Origin: an uncultured Bacteroidales bacterium | GTDB lineage: Bacteria > Bacteroidota > Bacteroidia > Bacteroidales > UBA932 | NCBI GenBank assembly: GCA_949286415.1 | Contig: CASEBV010000018.1 | Coordinates: 1-64,000, forward strand | Direction of reading: 5' to 3' | DNA: 64,000 bases | Shown: positions 6,836-14,815 of the stretch, in pieces | How positions within the stretch are numbered: position 1 is the stretch's first letter | Layout: each line of letters starts with the position of its first letter | The notes under the pieces: model-generated | Told to the model about the DNA's origin: nothing | The model's database searches: none | Seen by the model: the letters and a program-made list of their open reading frames with translations, nothing else | Position numbers and translations under genes: made by a program

Positions 6836-7107
6836 GCGGTATAATTGACAAAAATGGTTGGTGGCAATGACAAAAGTGGTTGGTGGCCGGCTCTTTCAAA
6901 ACGCATTTTCTCTTTCCGTAAACACCGGAAGAACCTTGCCGACACGGTCATTCTGAAGCGCGCCCGGTGGAGACACAAAATGCTGTCCACCGGGCGCGCT
7001 TTCACGGGATTTTCGCGCCCGACGGCATTTTCAAAATGCCAACGGCCACACTTTTGCGGGAAAATCGCGGCCGTTGGAGGGGTAAAAGTGTATCCACCGG
7101 GCGCGGT
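6836..7107. repeat. Dispersed intergenic palindromic element, copy 2
   Basis: Module A is GCGGTATAATTGAC, AAAAA, TGGTTGGTG (6836-6863), with a second partial TGAC..TGGTTGGTGG directly after. Module B has a 14-bp exact hairpin (6958-6971 with 6986-6999, arm GCGCGCCCGGTGGA). An extra ~50-nt part contains GGCATTTTCAAAATGCC (7023-7039) and a CCAACGGCC/GGCCGTTGG stem. The 22-nt linker matches copy 1 reversed at 21 of 22 positions (7052-7073), and a final TCCACCGGGCGCG half-site ends the element. Together with the terminator at 7154-7200 it fills the 408-bp gap 6827-7234; I see no gene there. Confidence 0.75.
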
Positions 7108-7153
7108 ATCGGCATGGTAATGATGCTGTGCATAGAAAGTCACGGCTCTGCAC

Positions 7154-7200
7154 AAAAAAAGCCCCGGCTCCATGATGCTTTGCGCATCGGGAGCCGGGGC
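7154..7200 (-). terminator. Terminator of hsp20
   Basis: GCCCCGGCTCC (7161-7171) pairs with GGAGCCGGGGC (7190-7200). On the minus strand the stem is followed by seven T (7160-7154). It lies 35 nt beyond the hsp20 stop. Confidence 0.85.
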
Positions 7201-7234
7201 TCATTCTCAATCAGACTTGTTTGCTTATGCCTGA

Positions 7235-7666
7235 TTATTTGACCTCAATGACTTTCTTGGAGTCGTCGATGACCTGTTTCTGAATCTTAGGGATGTTGAC
7301 ATTCAGGACGCCGTGCTCAACATGGGCGCTGATTTTCTCTTTGTCCGCATCGTCCGGAAGAACCATCGTCTGCTGGAATTTTGAATAAGAGAACTCGCGG
7401 CGGAGGTAATGTCCGTGCTTTTTCTCGCTTTTCTCATCCTGCTTCTTTTCCATCTCTATCACGAGATTGCCCTCTTCATTGATGTGGACTTTGAAATCCT
7501 CTTTCGTCATGCCAGGGGCGGCAAGCTCGAGGTCGTAGTTGTTCTCATCTTCTAATACATTGATGGCCGGAGCCGTAGCATTCATCCTGTCCATCCATTC
7601 AGTATCAAAAAAGTCGTTGAAAATGTCAGGTAACCAAGTCCTGTTGTTTCTTCTTGAAGGTACCAT
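7235..7666 (-). CDS. hsp20: Hsp20/alpha-crystallin small heat-shock protein
   Basis: A 143-residue cytosolic small heat-shock protein, an ATP-independent holdase that keeps unfolding proteins soluble for DnaK. A short N-terminal arm (1-38, ending in MDRMNATAPAINV) precedes the alpha-crystallin domain (about 40-135). The A-x-x-x-n-G-v-L motif is present as EHGVLNVNIPK, as is the Bacteroidetes-typical ELAAPGMTKEDFKV strand. The C-terminal tail is short and basic. It has its own terminator. Its upstream region shares several blocks with that of dnaK (see 7786-7886), which suggests common stress control. Confidence 0.95.
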   Translation of the reverse strand: MVPSRRNNRTWLPDIFNDFFDTEWMDRMNATAPAINVLEDENNYDLELAAPGMTKEDFKVHINEEGNLVIEMEKKQDEKSEKKHGHYLRREFSYSKFQQTMVLPDDADKEKISAHVEHGVLNVNIPKIQKQVIDDSKKVIEVK

Positions 7667-7785
7667 AATTCTAATCTCCTATTTTTAAATTTCTATTTTC
7701 TTTTCCCTGTCCGTCTTCCGGCTCCTGTCTCTGTCGTGAGCCTTTCACTCTCAGCATCTCCGGGTCCCGTCTGTCGGACGACAAT

Positions 7786-7886
7786 GGTATTATCAAGCGT
7801 TGTGCCACCGGCTAAAAATTGAAATTTCGTGCAAAAACATGAATTTTTGTCATAAATTGATGTCAAAATGTCTATCAGAATGACAG
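7786..7886 (-). promoter_or_regulatory. Stress-type upstream region shared with dnaK
   Basis: Read on the minus strand, a CTGTCA..TTCTG block (7886-7876) and GACATTTTGACA (7872-7861) are followed by TGGCACAAC and GATAATACC (7807-7786). The same blocks in the same order occur upstream of dnaK (43163-43083). TGGCAC-N5-TTGAT has the GG/GA spacing of sigma-54 -24/-12 elements, although the -12 GC is not conserved. No TAnnTTTG box is seen here. Assignment to a sigma factor is inference. Confidence 0.5.
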
Positions 7887-7901
7887 AATGTCACCAATGC
7901 C

Positions 7902-8741
7902 TCAGGGGACCCGTCGCTGATTACCAGACTGGCCGTATTTTTCTTTGTATGCCTGATGGTACTCTTCATGGGTAAATTGAAGGACCAGAATCATGGCATA
8001 ATCCCTGCACTCTTTATAAAGAGAATTGTTGTAGACTATGCGAAGGGTGTCATTGTCGGGAAATTCCTCGAATATTCTACCCTTGATATACTGCTCAATA
8101 TAATCAGTGAAGATCTTATAACTTGAATCACATTTGTCTTTGTACCTGTACAGCGGCAATGAGTTTCGCAGGCTCATTATGGAATCAGTCATGTGTTTTA
8201 CGCGCATGATGCAGTCGTACCGTATTTTGCTGTATTTCTCTTCTGCTATCTCTTGCCTTGTCTTTATCGGGGGCGCGGTTACTATTACTGTATCTCTGAT
8301 AAGTGTTCCTGAGTTTTCTGAAACAGCATCAATGGCATTGTCCAGACGGACAGCAAGCATGATGCATAAGGCTGTCAAGGCAATGCATCCGGTCACAAGA
8401 AGTGAGACCAGCCTTTTTTGTCTCCGTATCTTCGAGCGGATGGACTTAAGCCGAGTCTCGTCACAGGATTCCGAAGGGATGTAGTTCCTGCAGAAGTCGC
8501 TCCATCCTGCATAGCCTACATAGCGGGATAGAATGGACAGGGTAGTGGCACTCGGCTCTGCATCATATTTCACATATCCGAAGATCCGTTTCAAGGTAGA
8601 CGCGCTTATTGTTTCCGAAGTTGCCTGCTTTATGGCGATGGAAAGCAAATTGAAATCCGCGGCAGATTCGATAGTCCTGCCGAATTTCAATCCGATTTCC
8701 CGTTTGAGGTTTTCTATAGGTCTTTTTCTGTCCTGATGCAT
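7902..8741 (-). CDS. Membrane-anchored HTH-like protein, Bacteroidales-specific
   Basis: A 279-residue protein. Residues about 8-85 form a domain seen in many Bacteroidales single-pass proteins (LKREIGLKFGRTIES, then SASTLKRIFGYV and a GWSDFC end), which resembles a helix-turn-helix module. One transmembrane segment follows (about 111-131, LVSLLVTGCIALTALCIML), then a helical, Lys/Glu/Tyr-rich C-terminal part predicted outside the cytoplasm. An in-frame GTG at 8786 is rejected as start because it overlaps the TAGATTTG -7 box. Function unknown; a signalling role across the inner membrane is plausible. It is divergent from the envelope operon at 9219. Confidence 0.72.
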   Translation of the reverse strand: MHQDRKRPIENLKREIGLKFGRTIESAADFNLLSIAIKQATSETISASTLKRIFGYVKYDAEPSATTLSILSRYVGYAGWSDFCRNYIPSESCDETRLKSIRSKIRRQKRLVSLLVTGCIALTALCIMLAVRLDNAIDAVSENSGTLIRDTVIVTAPPIKTRQEIAEEKYSKIRYDCIMRVKHMTDSIMSLRNSLPLYRYKDKCDSSYKIFTDYIEQYIKGRIFEEFPDNDTLRIVYNNSLYKECRDYAMILVLQFTHEEYHQAYKEKYGQSGNQRRVP

Positions 8742-8785
8742 TCTTTGGTTGTCTGTTGATTCCAATGTGTCTCTGAAATCGGACA

Positions 8786-8793
8786 CAAATCTA
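8786..8793 (-). promoter_or_regulatory. -7 box of the 7902-8741 gene
   Basis: The minus strand reads TAGATTTG. Its last base overlaps the upstream GTG codon, so the usable start is the ATG at 8741, giving a leader of about 40 nt. A 6-bp dyad ACAGTT/AACTGT (8834-8847) lies upstream and may be an operator. Confidence 0.6.
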
Positions 8794-8923
8794 CATTTTT
8801 TCTTTTAATAACCGCTGGCTGGAGCCCATGAGGACAGTTTGAACTGTTTTGAGACAATATGAATTTTGAAAATCCGGATCTGAAAAATACTTTTGCCGTG
8901 TGAAATAATTCAAGCAGTCCGTG

Positions 8924-8953
8924 TTGCATCATAGCAATAAATGTATATCTTTG
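8924..8953 (+). promoter_or_regulatory. Promoter of the 9219-16610 operon
   Basis: TTG (8924-8926), exactly 19 nt, then TATCTTTG (8946-8953), a full match to the Bacteroidetes -33/-7 consensus. The predicted start near 8960 leaves a leader of about 260 nt. Confidence 0.75.
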
Positions 8954-8959
8954 TAAAGC

Positions 8960-9218
8960 CGATCAGAAGACCGGCAGCCGGACAGGATGTCCGGGAAAAG
9001 ATAATACTGGATTTGTGAATCTTAGGATTCCCTGAACAACAAAACCGCCAATTTTGTCCCGGCTCCCGAAGCCGGATACGCAGGGGAGAACAAGAGCACG
9101 GTCTGCATACATTCGTATGTGCGGACTGCTTGTTTTTCATTATGCGTAGAGGCGCTTGGCGGTGCCTGTTGTTCTGATGGAAACAGCAGGTTCCGCACTT
9201 TTTTATGACTATACCATA
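8960..9218 (+). promoter_or_regulatory. Structured 5' leader with two terminator-like hairpins
   Basis: A ~260-nt leader lies between the promoter and the first gene. It contains CCGGACA/TGTCCGG (8979-8995) and CCGGCT/AGCCGG (about 9058-9075). A long hairpin follows, from AACAAG (9089-9094) to CTTGTT (9129-9134), with inner paired blocks GTC/GAC and ATAC/GTAT and then TTTTT (9133-9137). A second stem, CCTGTTGTT (9165-9173) with AACAGCAGG (9182-9190), precedes six T (9199-9204). No known riboswitch consensus was recognised. Premature termination (attenuation) or release of a ~175-nt RNA are the obvious readings. Confidence 0.5.
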
Positions 9219-10202
9219 ATGAATGACAATATGAGCAGACCGAATTTCTCCAAACAATGTAAAGCGGCAGTCGCCATGACAATGCTTTTCTTTTCTGCAT
9301 TGAACATTTCCGCACAGGTCAAGAAACCGACCTTGATGATTCTTCCGAGCGACAATTGGTGTACGCAACGGTATTTCACCACGACATATCAGGACATCGG
9401 AGGTACGGTGACAGTTCCGGACTATCAGCTTGCATTCCAGCAGGACACGGAACTCGGAGGTGTCATAAGCCTTATCGGGCAGATGCTTACAGACCGTGGC
9501 TATAGCCTTAAAGACAGTGAACAGGAACTTAAAGCCATGGCGATGCGTACTGCAGAGGACAATGTCACCATGAGCAAGACAAGCGGGGCATCCCTTGTGG
9601 AAAGCCCTTTGGATGTGTTGAAAAGACGCTCCAAGGCAGACATAATAGTCCAGATAGGTTGGCAGGTGCATAAGGCAGACGGAGGAAAGGCTGTGACATT
9701 CGCCCTTGAAGCCTTTGACTCGTACACCAGCAAGAGGATAGCTACGGCTACTGGAACGAGCGAGACATCGAATGATATAGTTCCGGTGATACTTGACACC
9801 ACTGTCAGAAAATATATAGATGCATTCGATTCCCAGATGGACAGGTATTTTGCGGGGCTTGTACAGAACGGCAGGGAGATAGTGCTGACAGTCCGCTGCT
9901 GGGACAGCTGGGAAAATGATCTCGAAACGGAGTATGACGGAGAAGAACTGACGGACTGCATACAGGACTGGCTTTATGACAATACCGTCAACGGGTCGTT
10001 CAATCTGACGGATGGCACGGAAAGTTTCCTGCAGTTTGAACAGGTGCGCATCCCTCTTACGGATGAGCGCGGCAGGGCCGTCGACGCCCGTGCGTTCGCT
10101 ACTGACCTGAGGAAATATCTTCAGGAACCTCCTTTTGAAATAACATCCAAAGTTATGATGCGGGGACTCGGGGAGGCAATCATCGTCCTCGGGGAAAAAT
10201 AA
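9219..10202 (+). CDS. DUF6175-like exported protein
   Basis: A 327-residue exported protein. The start at 9219 (MNDNMSRPNF) or 9231 gives a signal peptide ending in ALNISAQ; an upstream in-frame ATG at 9156 is inside the leader hairpins and is rejected. The mature part opens with the phrase KPTLMILPSDNWC. It then resembles a Bacteroidetes family I believe is DUF6175, with a region of LpoB/CsgG-like alternation (ADIIVQIGWQVHK; TFALEAFDSYTSKRIATATG) and a C-terminal half repeating that topology. Probably periplasmic. First gene of the ten-gene operon; function unknown. Confidence 0.7.
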   Translation: MNDNMSRPNFSKQCKAAVAMTMLFFSALNISAQVKKPTLMILPSDNWCTQRYFTTTYQDIGGTVTVPDYQLAFQQDTELGGVISLIGQMLTDRGYSLKDSEQELKAMAMRTAEDNVTMSKTSGASLVESPLDVLKRRSKADIIVQIGWQVHKADGGKAVTFALEAFDSYTSKRIATATGTSETSNDIVPVILDTTVRKYIDAFDSQMDRYFAGLVQNGREIVLTVRCWDSWENDLETEYDGEELTDCIQDWLYDNTVNGSFNLTDGTESFLQFEQVRIPLTDERGRAVDARAFATDLRKYLQEPPFEITSKVMMRGLGEAIIVLGEK

Positions 10203-10269
10203 AATGGTTATTGACGAAAATACTCGCTACTTGCTGATAGAAGTGGTACGTCGCAAATGATGATATAAA

Positions 10270-11259
10270 ATGAAAAATAGAATCAAGGTACTTATAGCTG
10301 TGTTCGTGACGGCCATTCTGCCTGTCACGGTTGCGGCACAGGAAAATACTTCGGGGATTTCCCTGAAGGCGGTGGTTGTGGATGATGATATCCCTGCAGC
10401 GGCAGTCAAGAATATCGAGACCAAACTGCAGAGGGCTCTCGCTTCCAACGGGATAGGAGATATGGACTACACTCAGCGGTTCGTACTGGCAGCGAAAGTC
10501 GATGTGGTGCAGAATGATGTGATGCCTTCCAATCCACCGCGAGTATCAAAGAAACTGGACCTTACCCTCATGGTCGGGGATGTCATTGAAAACAAGATAT
10601 ACGAGACATGCACTATGACCCTTGCAGGCATAGGTACAAACGATACAAAGGCATTCATTTCCGCTTTTTCAAGGGTCAATCCGAACAATGAGGAGCTGCA
10701 GGCCATGCTTGCGGCGGCAAAGAAAGAGATAATGGCTTATTATGAGAACAACTGCGACTATATTATCTCCAACGCCAATTCGTTGGCTGGGCAGCAGAAA
10801 TACGACGAGGCGATAGCAAGGCTGATGTCTGTCCCCGAGGTTTGCAAGGACTGCTACGAGAAATGCCAGACTGCAGCAGTGAACATATTCGGGCAGCGGC
10901 TCGATGCGGATTGTTCGGCTCTGCTGAATGAAGCCAAGAACGAGTGGATGCATTCAAAAGATGCTGAGGCGGCAGCAAAAGTGGCAGGGATTATCAGCCG
11001 GATTGACCCGCTGTGGCAGGATTATCCGGAAGTCGTAAAGTTCCGGGATGAAATCTCCGCCAAGCTTTCCGCTGACGAGAAGCGGGAATGGGACATGATG
11101 GTAAAGAAATACGAAGATGAGCAGGCGTTCAAGAAACAGCAATACGAAGACGAACAGCAATTCAATCAAAGTATTGTGGATGCCTGCAGGGAAATAGGAG
11201 TTGCCTGGGGTAAAAACCAGCCGCAAACCGGAACAAGGAACATAACAAGATTATGGTAA
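10270..11259 (+). CDS. Exported protein with LpoB/CsgG-like N-terminus and helical tail
   Basis: A 329-residue exported protein with a signal peptide ending in TVAAQE. Residues 28-150 alternate helices and strands as in LpoB/CsgG-like periplasmic proteins (IETKLQRALASNGIGD, then KLDLTLMVGDVI). Residues about 160-215 look like a TPR pair (NSLAGQQKYDEAIARLM) with a CKDCYEKC cysteine cluster. Residues 225-310 are a charged helical region with a near-repeat, KYEDEQAFKKQQYEDEQQ. It follows the first gene by 67 nt and precedes the next by 19 nt. Role unknown; periplasmic scaffold or assembly factor is inference. Confidence 0.7.
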   Translation: MKNRIKVLIAVFVTAILPVTVAAQENTSGISLKAVVVDDDIPAAAVKNIETKLQRALASNGIGDMDYTQRFVLAAKVDVVQNDVMPSNPPRVSKKLDLTLMVGDVIENKIYETCTMTLAGIGTNDTKAFISAFSRVNPNNEELQAMLAAAKKEIMAYYENNCDYIISNANSLAGQQKYDEAIARLMSVPEVCKDCYEKCQTAAVNIFGQRLDADCSALLNEAKNEWMHSKDAEAAAKVAGIISRIDPLWQDYPEVVKFRDEISAKLSADEKREWDMMVKKYEDEQAFKKQQYEDEQQFNQSIVDACREIGVAWGKNQPQTGTRNITRLW

Positions 11260-11278
11260 ACAATTAAAATAACTAACG

Positions 11279-12487
11279 ATGAAGTATTTAAAATCTATTC
11301 TACTCTCTGTCGCATTATGTCTCGCCGCAGTCGCAGGATACTCGTCGACAACTGACGAAGTGACACTCACGGTGTCTTCCGACGGCCCGACCAAGGAAGA
11401 AGCCACGAAAAACGCGCTCCGCAGTGCGATCGAACAGGCATACGGGACATTCGTATCTGCCAACACCACCATTTTGAATGATGAACTAGTGAAAGACGAG
11501 ATAGTGACTATCGCAAACGGCAATATCAAGTCATACGAGGAGATATCTTCAACAGCAATGCCGGACGGCTCGCAGTTCGTCACATTGAAAGCTACGGTCA
11601 GCGTATCCAAACTTATCAGTTATGCCCAGAGCAAGGGAGCAGAGACAGAATTTGCCGGTGCAACTTTCGGGATGAACCTGCGGCTGCAGGAGATGAACAA
11701 GGAAAATGAGAAAAAGGTACTTGATAATCTTATGGCTCAGATTAAAGCTATGTTGCCTTATGCCTATGACAGGACATTGGAAGTGAAAGATCCCGTTTTT
11801 TATGATGATTCCCTGCTAAAAGTAGAGTTTGTTGTAACAGAAACGCCGAATGGGAACATGCTTTCAATAGTAGACATTATAGAAAATACACTGAAATCTA
11901 TTACATTATCAGATAATGAAACCCAACAATTTAGAGATATAAATTTACCTTACTATGAAATCACACCACCGAATGTGACTGATATAGAACTTAGATTCAA
12001 AGATATATCTTATAATCCTGATTATACATATCGTTTTAGGAATCCATACGATAACTGGATAAAAGAATTTGCAGAAATAATGATAGAAGAACTTGTTCAA
12101 TTTAGAATCATAGACAACCTTGGCGATACTTCATATATAGAATACCGAAATTACGGAAAGTTAACGGATCAATATTACTTCTCAAGTAACGGCGGAGGCT
12201 ATGTGTATTACTACTTCAATAGCAGCATAAATAGGTTTGGATTAATTAATTCAGAAGCCGACTGGGATTATTACCATTCAAATCTATTCCATAATATTCC
12301 TCTGATTAGTTTATTAAGATGCTGTATGGTAGAAGACATTCCGACGGAAAGATTGGATAGATTAACTAACACTTACATTCTCAAACCATATCCTGTAAAA
12401 TTTGAAGTAAGTGGTTATATCCCGAAATCCGATATTTCCAAGTATAACAATTTCAGAGTTGAACGCAGTGATTTGAAATATGAATAA
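11279..12487 (+). CDS. Exported protein with FlgT/LPP20-like N-terminal domain
   Basis: A 402-residue exported protein with a signal peptide ending near AAVAGYSS. Residues about 24-115 resemble the FlgT N-terminal/LPP20 fold: TVSSDGPTKEEATKNALRSA is the diagnostic helix, followed by IKSYEEISS and LKATVSVSKL. The remaining ~270 residues match nothing I know and are rich in Asn, Tyr and Ile. Codon use changes at about 11,700: the first part is GC-rich like its neighbours, the rest is markedly AT-rich. This suggests that the gene is a mosaic. Its stop overlaps the nuclease start (ATGAATAA at 12480-12487). Confidence 0.72.
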   Translation: MKYLKSILLSVALCLAAVAGYSSTTDEVTLTVSSDGPTKEEATKNALRSAIEQAYGTFVSANTTILNDELVKDEIVTIANGNIKSYEEISSTAMPDGSQFVTLKATVSVSKLISYAQSKGAETEFAGATFGMNLRLQEMNKENEKKVLDNLMAQIKAMLPYAYDRTLEVKDPVFYDDSLLKVEFVVTETPNGNMLSIVDIIENTLKSITLSDNETQQFRDINLPYYEITPPNVTDIELRFKDISYNPDYTYRFRNPYDNWIKEFAEIMIEELVQFRIIDNLGDTSYIEYRNYGKLTDQYYFSSNGGGYVYYYFNSSINRFGLINSEADWDYYHSNLFHNIPLISLLRCCMVEDIPTERLDRLTNTYILKPYPVKFEVSGYIPKSDISKYNNFRVERSDLKYE

Positions 12488-13493
12488 AACAAATAATGCT
12501 ATGAACAGACCGAACCTTTTTCAGATTGCATCTTCAGAACTTTCCCAGGATGCGTTCTTCGCGTGGCTCATGCAATGGGCTGATCCGCCCAATATTCAGG
12601 ATAACCCCACTTTGTGCACAATAGGGCAGGATTTTATCCGTTTTTTGATAAATAAACAATGTGATGAACCATTGTCAGAAATCCATAAAGTGGAAACCGG
12701 CAGGCAATGGGAAAATATTGATATCTGGGCAGAGATAAATGGAGCGTATCTGATAGTCGTTGAGGATAAGACAAGCACGACCAGACACTCAGATCAGTTG
12801 AACCGGTATAGGCAGATTGCCACAAAATATGGTGACGAGCAGAACATTTGTCCTCTTTTCTTTTATTTGAAATCCGAAAACGAGTCCGCCGCATCATTGC
12901 GTCAGGTGGAAATGAACGGCTATACTGTCATTTCCAGAGAAGAACTGCTTGAATTCTTTTCTGCACATTCGTCTGACAATGATATTTACAATGATTACGT
13001 GGCACATCTTCAGGAACTTGATTTGAAAATCAATTCTTTTAGGGTAGCTCCGGTCAAGGACTGGGACTGGTATAGCTGGCAAGGTTTCTATGCCTGTCTG
13101 GATAAAATGGTAGATGTCGAAAACTGGTGTTATGTGGCAAATCCGTCAGGGGGATTCCTCGGTCTGTGGTGGAATTTCAGAAAGTGGAACGGATATAATG
13201 TGTACCTGCAGATAGAACAAGGGGCACTTTGCATTAAAATCGGAGAAGTGTCGGAAAATCATAGTAAAGTGCGGAATGACTGGGCAAAAGTTGTAAAAGA
13301 GCATGCCTCAGAGTGTGGTTTTTCCGAAATCCACAAGCCAGGAAGATTCGGCAGCGGAACATATATGACAGTTGCCGTCATTGACCGTAAGGACTGGCTT
13401 GGATCTGATGACAGCGTAATCGATCTTGAGCAGGTGGCAGCAAGACTTCATAAATATGAAAAGTTCTTGGATGAATGTGTGTCCAGACAATAA
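12480..13493 (+). CDS. PD-(D/E)XK nuclease-superfamily protein
   Basis: A 337-residue cytosolic protein without signal peptide. The N-terminal half (about 8-190) is a PD-(D/E)XK nuclease-type domain of the kind annotated PDDEXK_4: FFAWLMQWADP at the start, then WENIDIWAEI with the metal-binding Asp and LIVVEDKTSTTRHSDQL with the E-x-K pair. The following NRYRQIA helix and PLFFYLKSEN strand are typical. The C-terminal half (about 195-337) is a Trp-rich domain, perhaps substrate-binding. It overlaps the preceding gene by 8 nt, so it is translationally coupled to an exported protein, an odd pairing. ATG at 12501 is an alternative start. Confidence 0.8.
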   Translation: MNKTNNAMNRPNLFQIASSELSQDAFFAWLMQWADPPNIQDNPTLCTIGQDFIRFLINKQCDEPLSEIHKVETGRQWENIDIWAEINGAYLIVVEDKTSTTRHSDQLNRYRQIATKYGDEQNICPLFFYLKSENESAASLRQVEMNGYTVISREELLEFFSAHSSDNDIYNDYVAHLQELDLKINSFRVAPVKDWDWYSWQGFYACLDKMVDVENWCYVANPSGGFLGLWWNFRKWNGYNVYLQIEQGALCIKIGEVSENHSKVRNDWAKVVKEHASECGFSEIHKPGRFGSGTYMTVAVIDRKDWLGSDDSVIDLEQVAARLHKYEKFLDECVSRQ

Positions 13494-13523
13494 ATTGAAT
13501 GACAATTTGAATTATCGAGTGAT

Positions 13524-14012
13524 ATGAAAAGAATAATAATCCTTGTAAGTGCAGCGTTCCTGATGTTGTCAGGATATTCTGCCCATGCGCAGAGTTATAA
13601 TGCCGAGCGGACAGCATTGACCAACTTCCTTGTCAGGATGTATAACAATGCTCCCTTTGAGGGAGTAAGAGTGCTGGAAGATTATGAAGAGGCCTATCTT
13701 CTTTCCGTCCTGACCCTTGAAAAGTCCAAGTATCCGAATGAAAGTACGATGAACAGGGTTGCTTCTGTAAAGGCTATGTCACAGGCAAGTCGGTTTTTCA
13801 ACGGTTCCAACATCACTTCGGACTTGATTATCCGGACTTCTGAAAAATCCGACGGGTCAAGCGATACCGAGATTATCGAAAATATCAAAGAAAATTCCGT
13901 CGGCTATGTCAAACAACTGGAGATGCTGACCAATTTTCCGGCAACAGACACTGGCTGGCAGGTATTCATGTATTTCAAGAAATTGGATACTGATAAAGAA
14001 GAAACGGAATAA
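13524..14012 (+). CDS. Small exported protein of unknown function
   Basis: A 162-residue protein with a clear signal peptide (KRIIILVSAAFLMLSGYSAHA, cleavage near AHAQS). The mature part is helical (ERTALTNFLVRMYNNAPFEGV) with a central Ser/Asp-rich stretch. Family not recognised. Predicted periplasmic. It lies 30 nt after the nuclease gene and 24 nt before the next lipoprotein gene in the same operon. Confidence 0.68.
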   Translation: MKRIIILVSAAFLMLSGYSAHAQSYNAERTALTNFLVRMYNNAPFEGVRVLEDYEEAYLLSVLTLEKSKYPNESTMNRVASVKAMSQASRFFNGSNITSDLIIRTSEKSDGSSDTEIIENIKENSVGYVKQLEMLTNFPATDTGWQVFMYFKKLDTDKEETE

Positions 14013-14036
14013 TGTCAAACTTTAAAATAAATCAAG

Positions 14037-14807
14037 ATGAAAAAATTTTTAATTTGTATGGCTTTCATAGCTATGCTGTGCAGTTGTAGTTCAAAGAAGA
14101 AAGAAGCCGAATACTGGAAAGGCTGGGTGGCAATGAATACATATGGCTACTCTCTTCAAAAAGATTATAAGGAACAGCATAACTATCACATGGAATTTTC
14201 CCCATTGTTCTCTGAAAATGAAGCTACTGCTGTTCATGATGATTGGGTAAACATCTCATGGCTTGAAAATGATTTGACCAATTTGGCTTCCGAAATGTAT
14301 GGAGATATGATAGATGAAGTCATATCAAGCTATTCTTCTTATGTTGAGGACAGAAAGAAATCAGTATCTACAGATGGAATAATCGCAGAAGCCATCGATA
14401 ATTGTCTCACCGGTCATGCGATGAGTAGCAGTGACGGGGTAAAATATTACAATGTATATCAGGAACTGCCGGACGAGGCAGGGAAGTATAAAGGATACAT
14501 GGGGACTGTATCCTACAGTATTGATTGGCTTGTCAATGATGAGGATAATCTCAATAAATTGAATACAAATCTTATCGGATTTTGTGGAAATTATAAGGAT
14601 TTTTATAAGTATGTGATGAAATCTGTATCTGTCGTTGACATTGAAAAAGCCGGGAAACGGTCGGGTGCGAAGATGTATGATGTCACATACAAGATATCAT
14701 ACGGCAATTCATCAGGTTACGCCCTATGCAGGATTCTGATAAACAAGAAAGATTCGGAAATAGAGCTTGTCGACAAAAGCAAAAATCTTTTGGATTTGAC
14801 TTATTAG
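14037..14807 (+). CDS. Lipoprotein of unknown function
   Basis: A 256-residue lipoprotein: residues 1-18 with lipobox MLCSC, then a Ser/Lys-rich tether (SSKKKEAEYW). The mature domain is mixed alpha/beta with many Tyr and Asp. It ends in a strand pair (YALCRILINKKDSEIELVDK) like a small NTF2- or cystatin-type fold, although this is only an impression. Expected to be anchored in the periplasmic leaflet of a membrane. Ninth-to-last gene spacing is tight: 8 nt to the next start. Confidence 0.7.
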   Translation: MKKFLICMAFIAMLCSCSSKKKEAEYWKGWVAMNTYGYSLQKDYKEQHNYHMEFSPLFSENEATAVHDDWVNISWLENDLTNLASEMYGDMIDEVISSYSSYVEDRKKSVSTDGIIAEAIDNCLTGHAMSSSDGVKYYNVYQELPDEAGKYKGYMGTVSYSIDWLVNDEDNLNKLNTNLIGFCGNYKDFYKYVMKSVSVVDIEKAGKRSGAKMYDVTYKISYGNSSGYALCRILINKKDSEIELVDKSKNLLDLTY

Positions 14808-14815
14808 CCTTTATT

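Noticed and set aside
8742..8786. GTG-initiated N-terminal extension of the HTH membrane protein
   Set aside because: The GTG overlaps the TAGATTTG -7 box, so it would lie at or before the transcription start.
8910..9671. 253-codon minus-strand frame opposite the envelope operon start
   Set aside because: Antisense to a signal-peptide-bearing gene and to the hairpin-rich leader; translation is Cys/His-rich and unrelated to known proteins.
10204..10260. 18-codon open frame between the first two operon genes
   Set aside because: Short, no supporting features, could occur by chance; it might still act as a coupling leader but I cannot support it as a gene.
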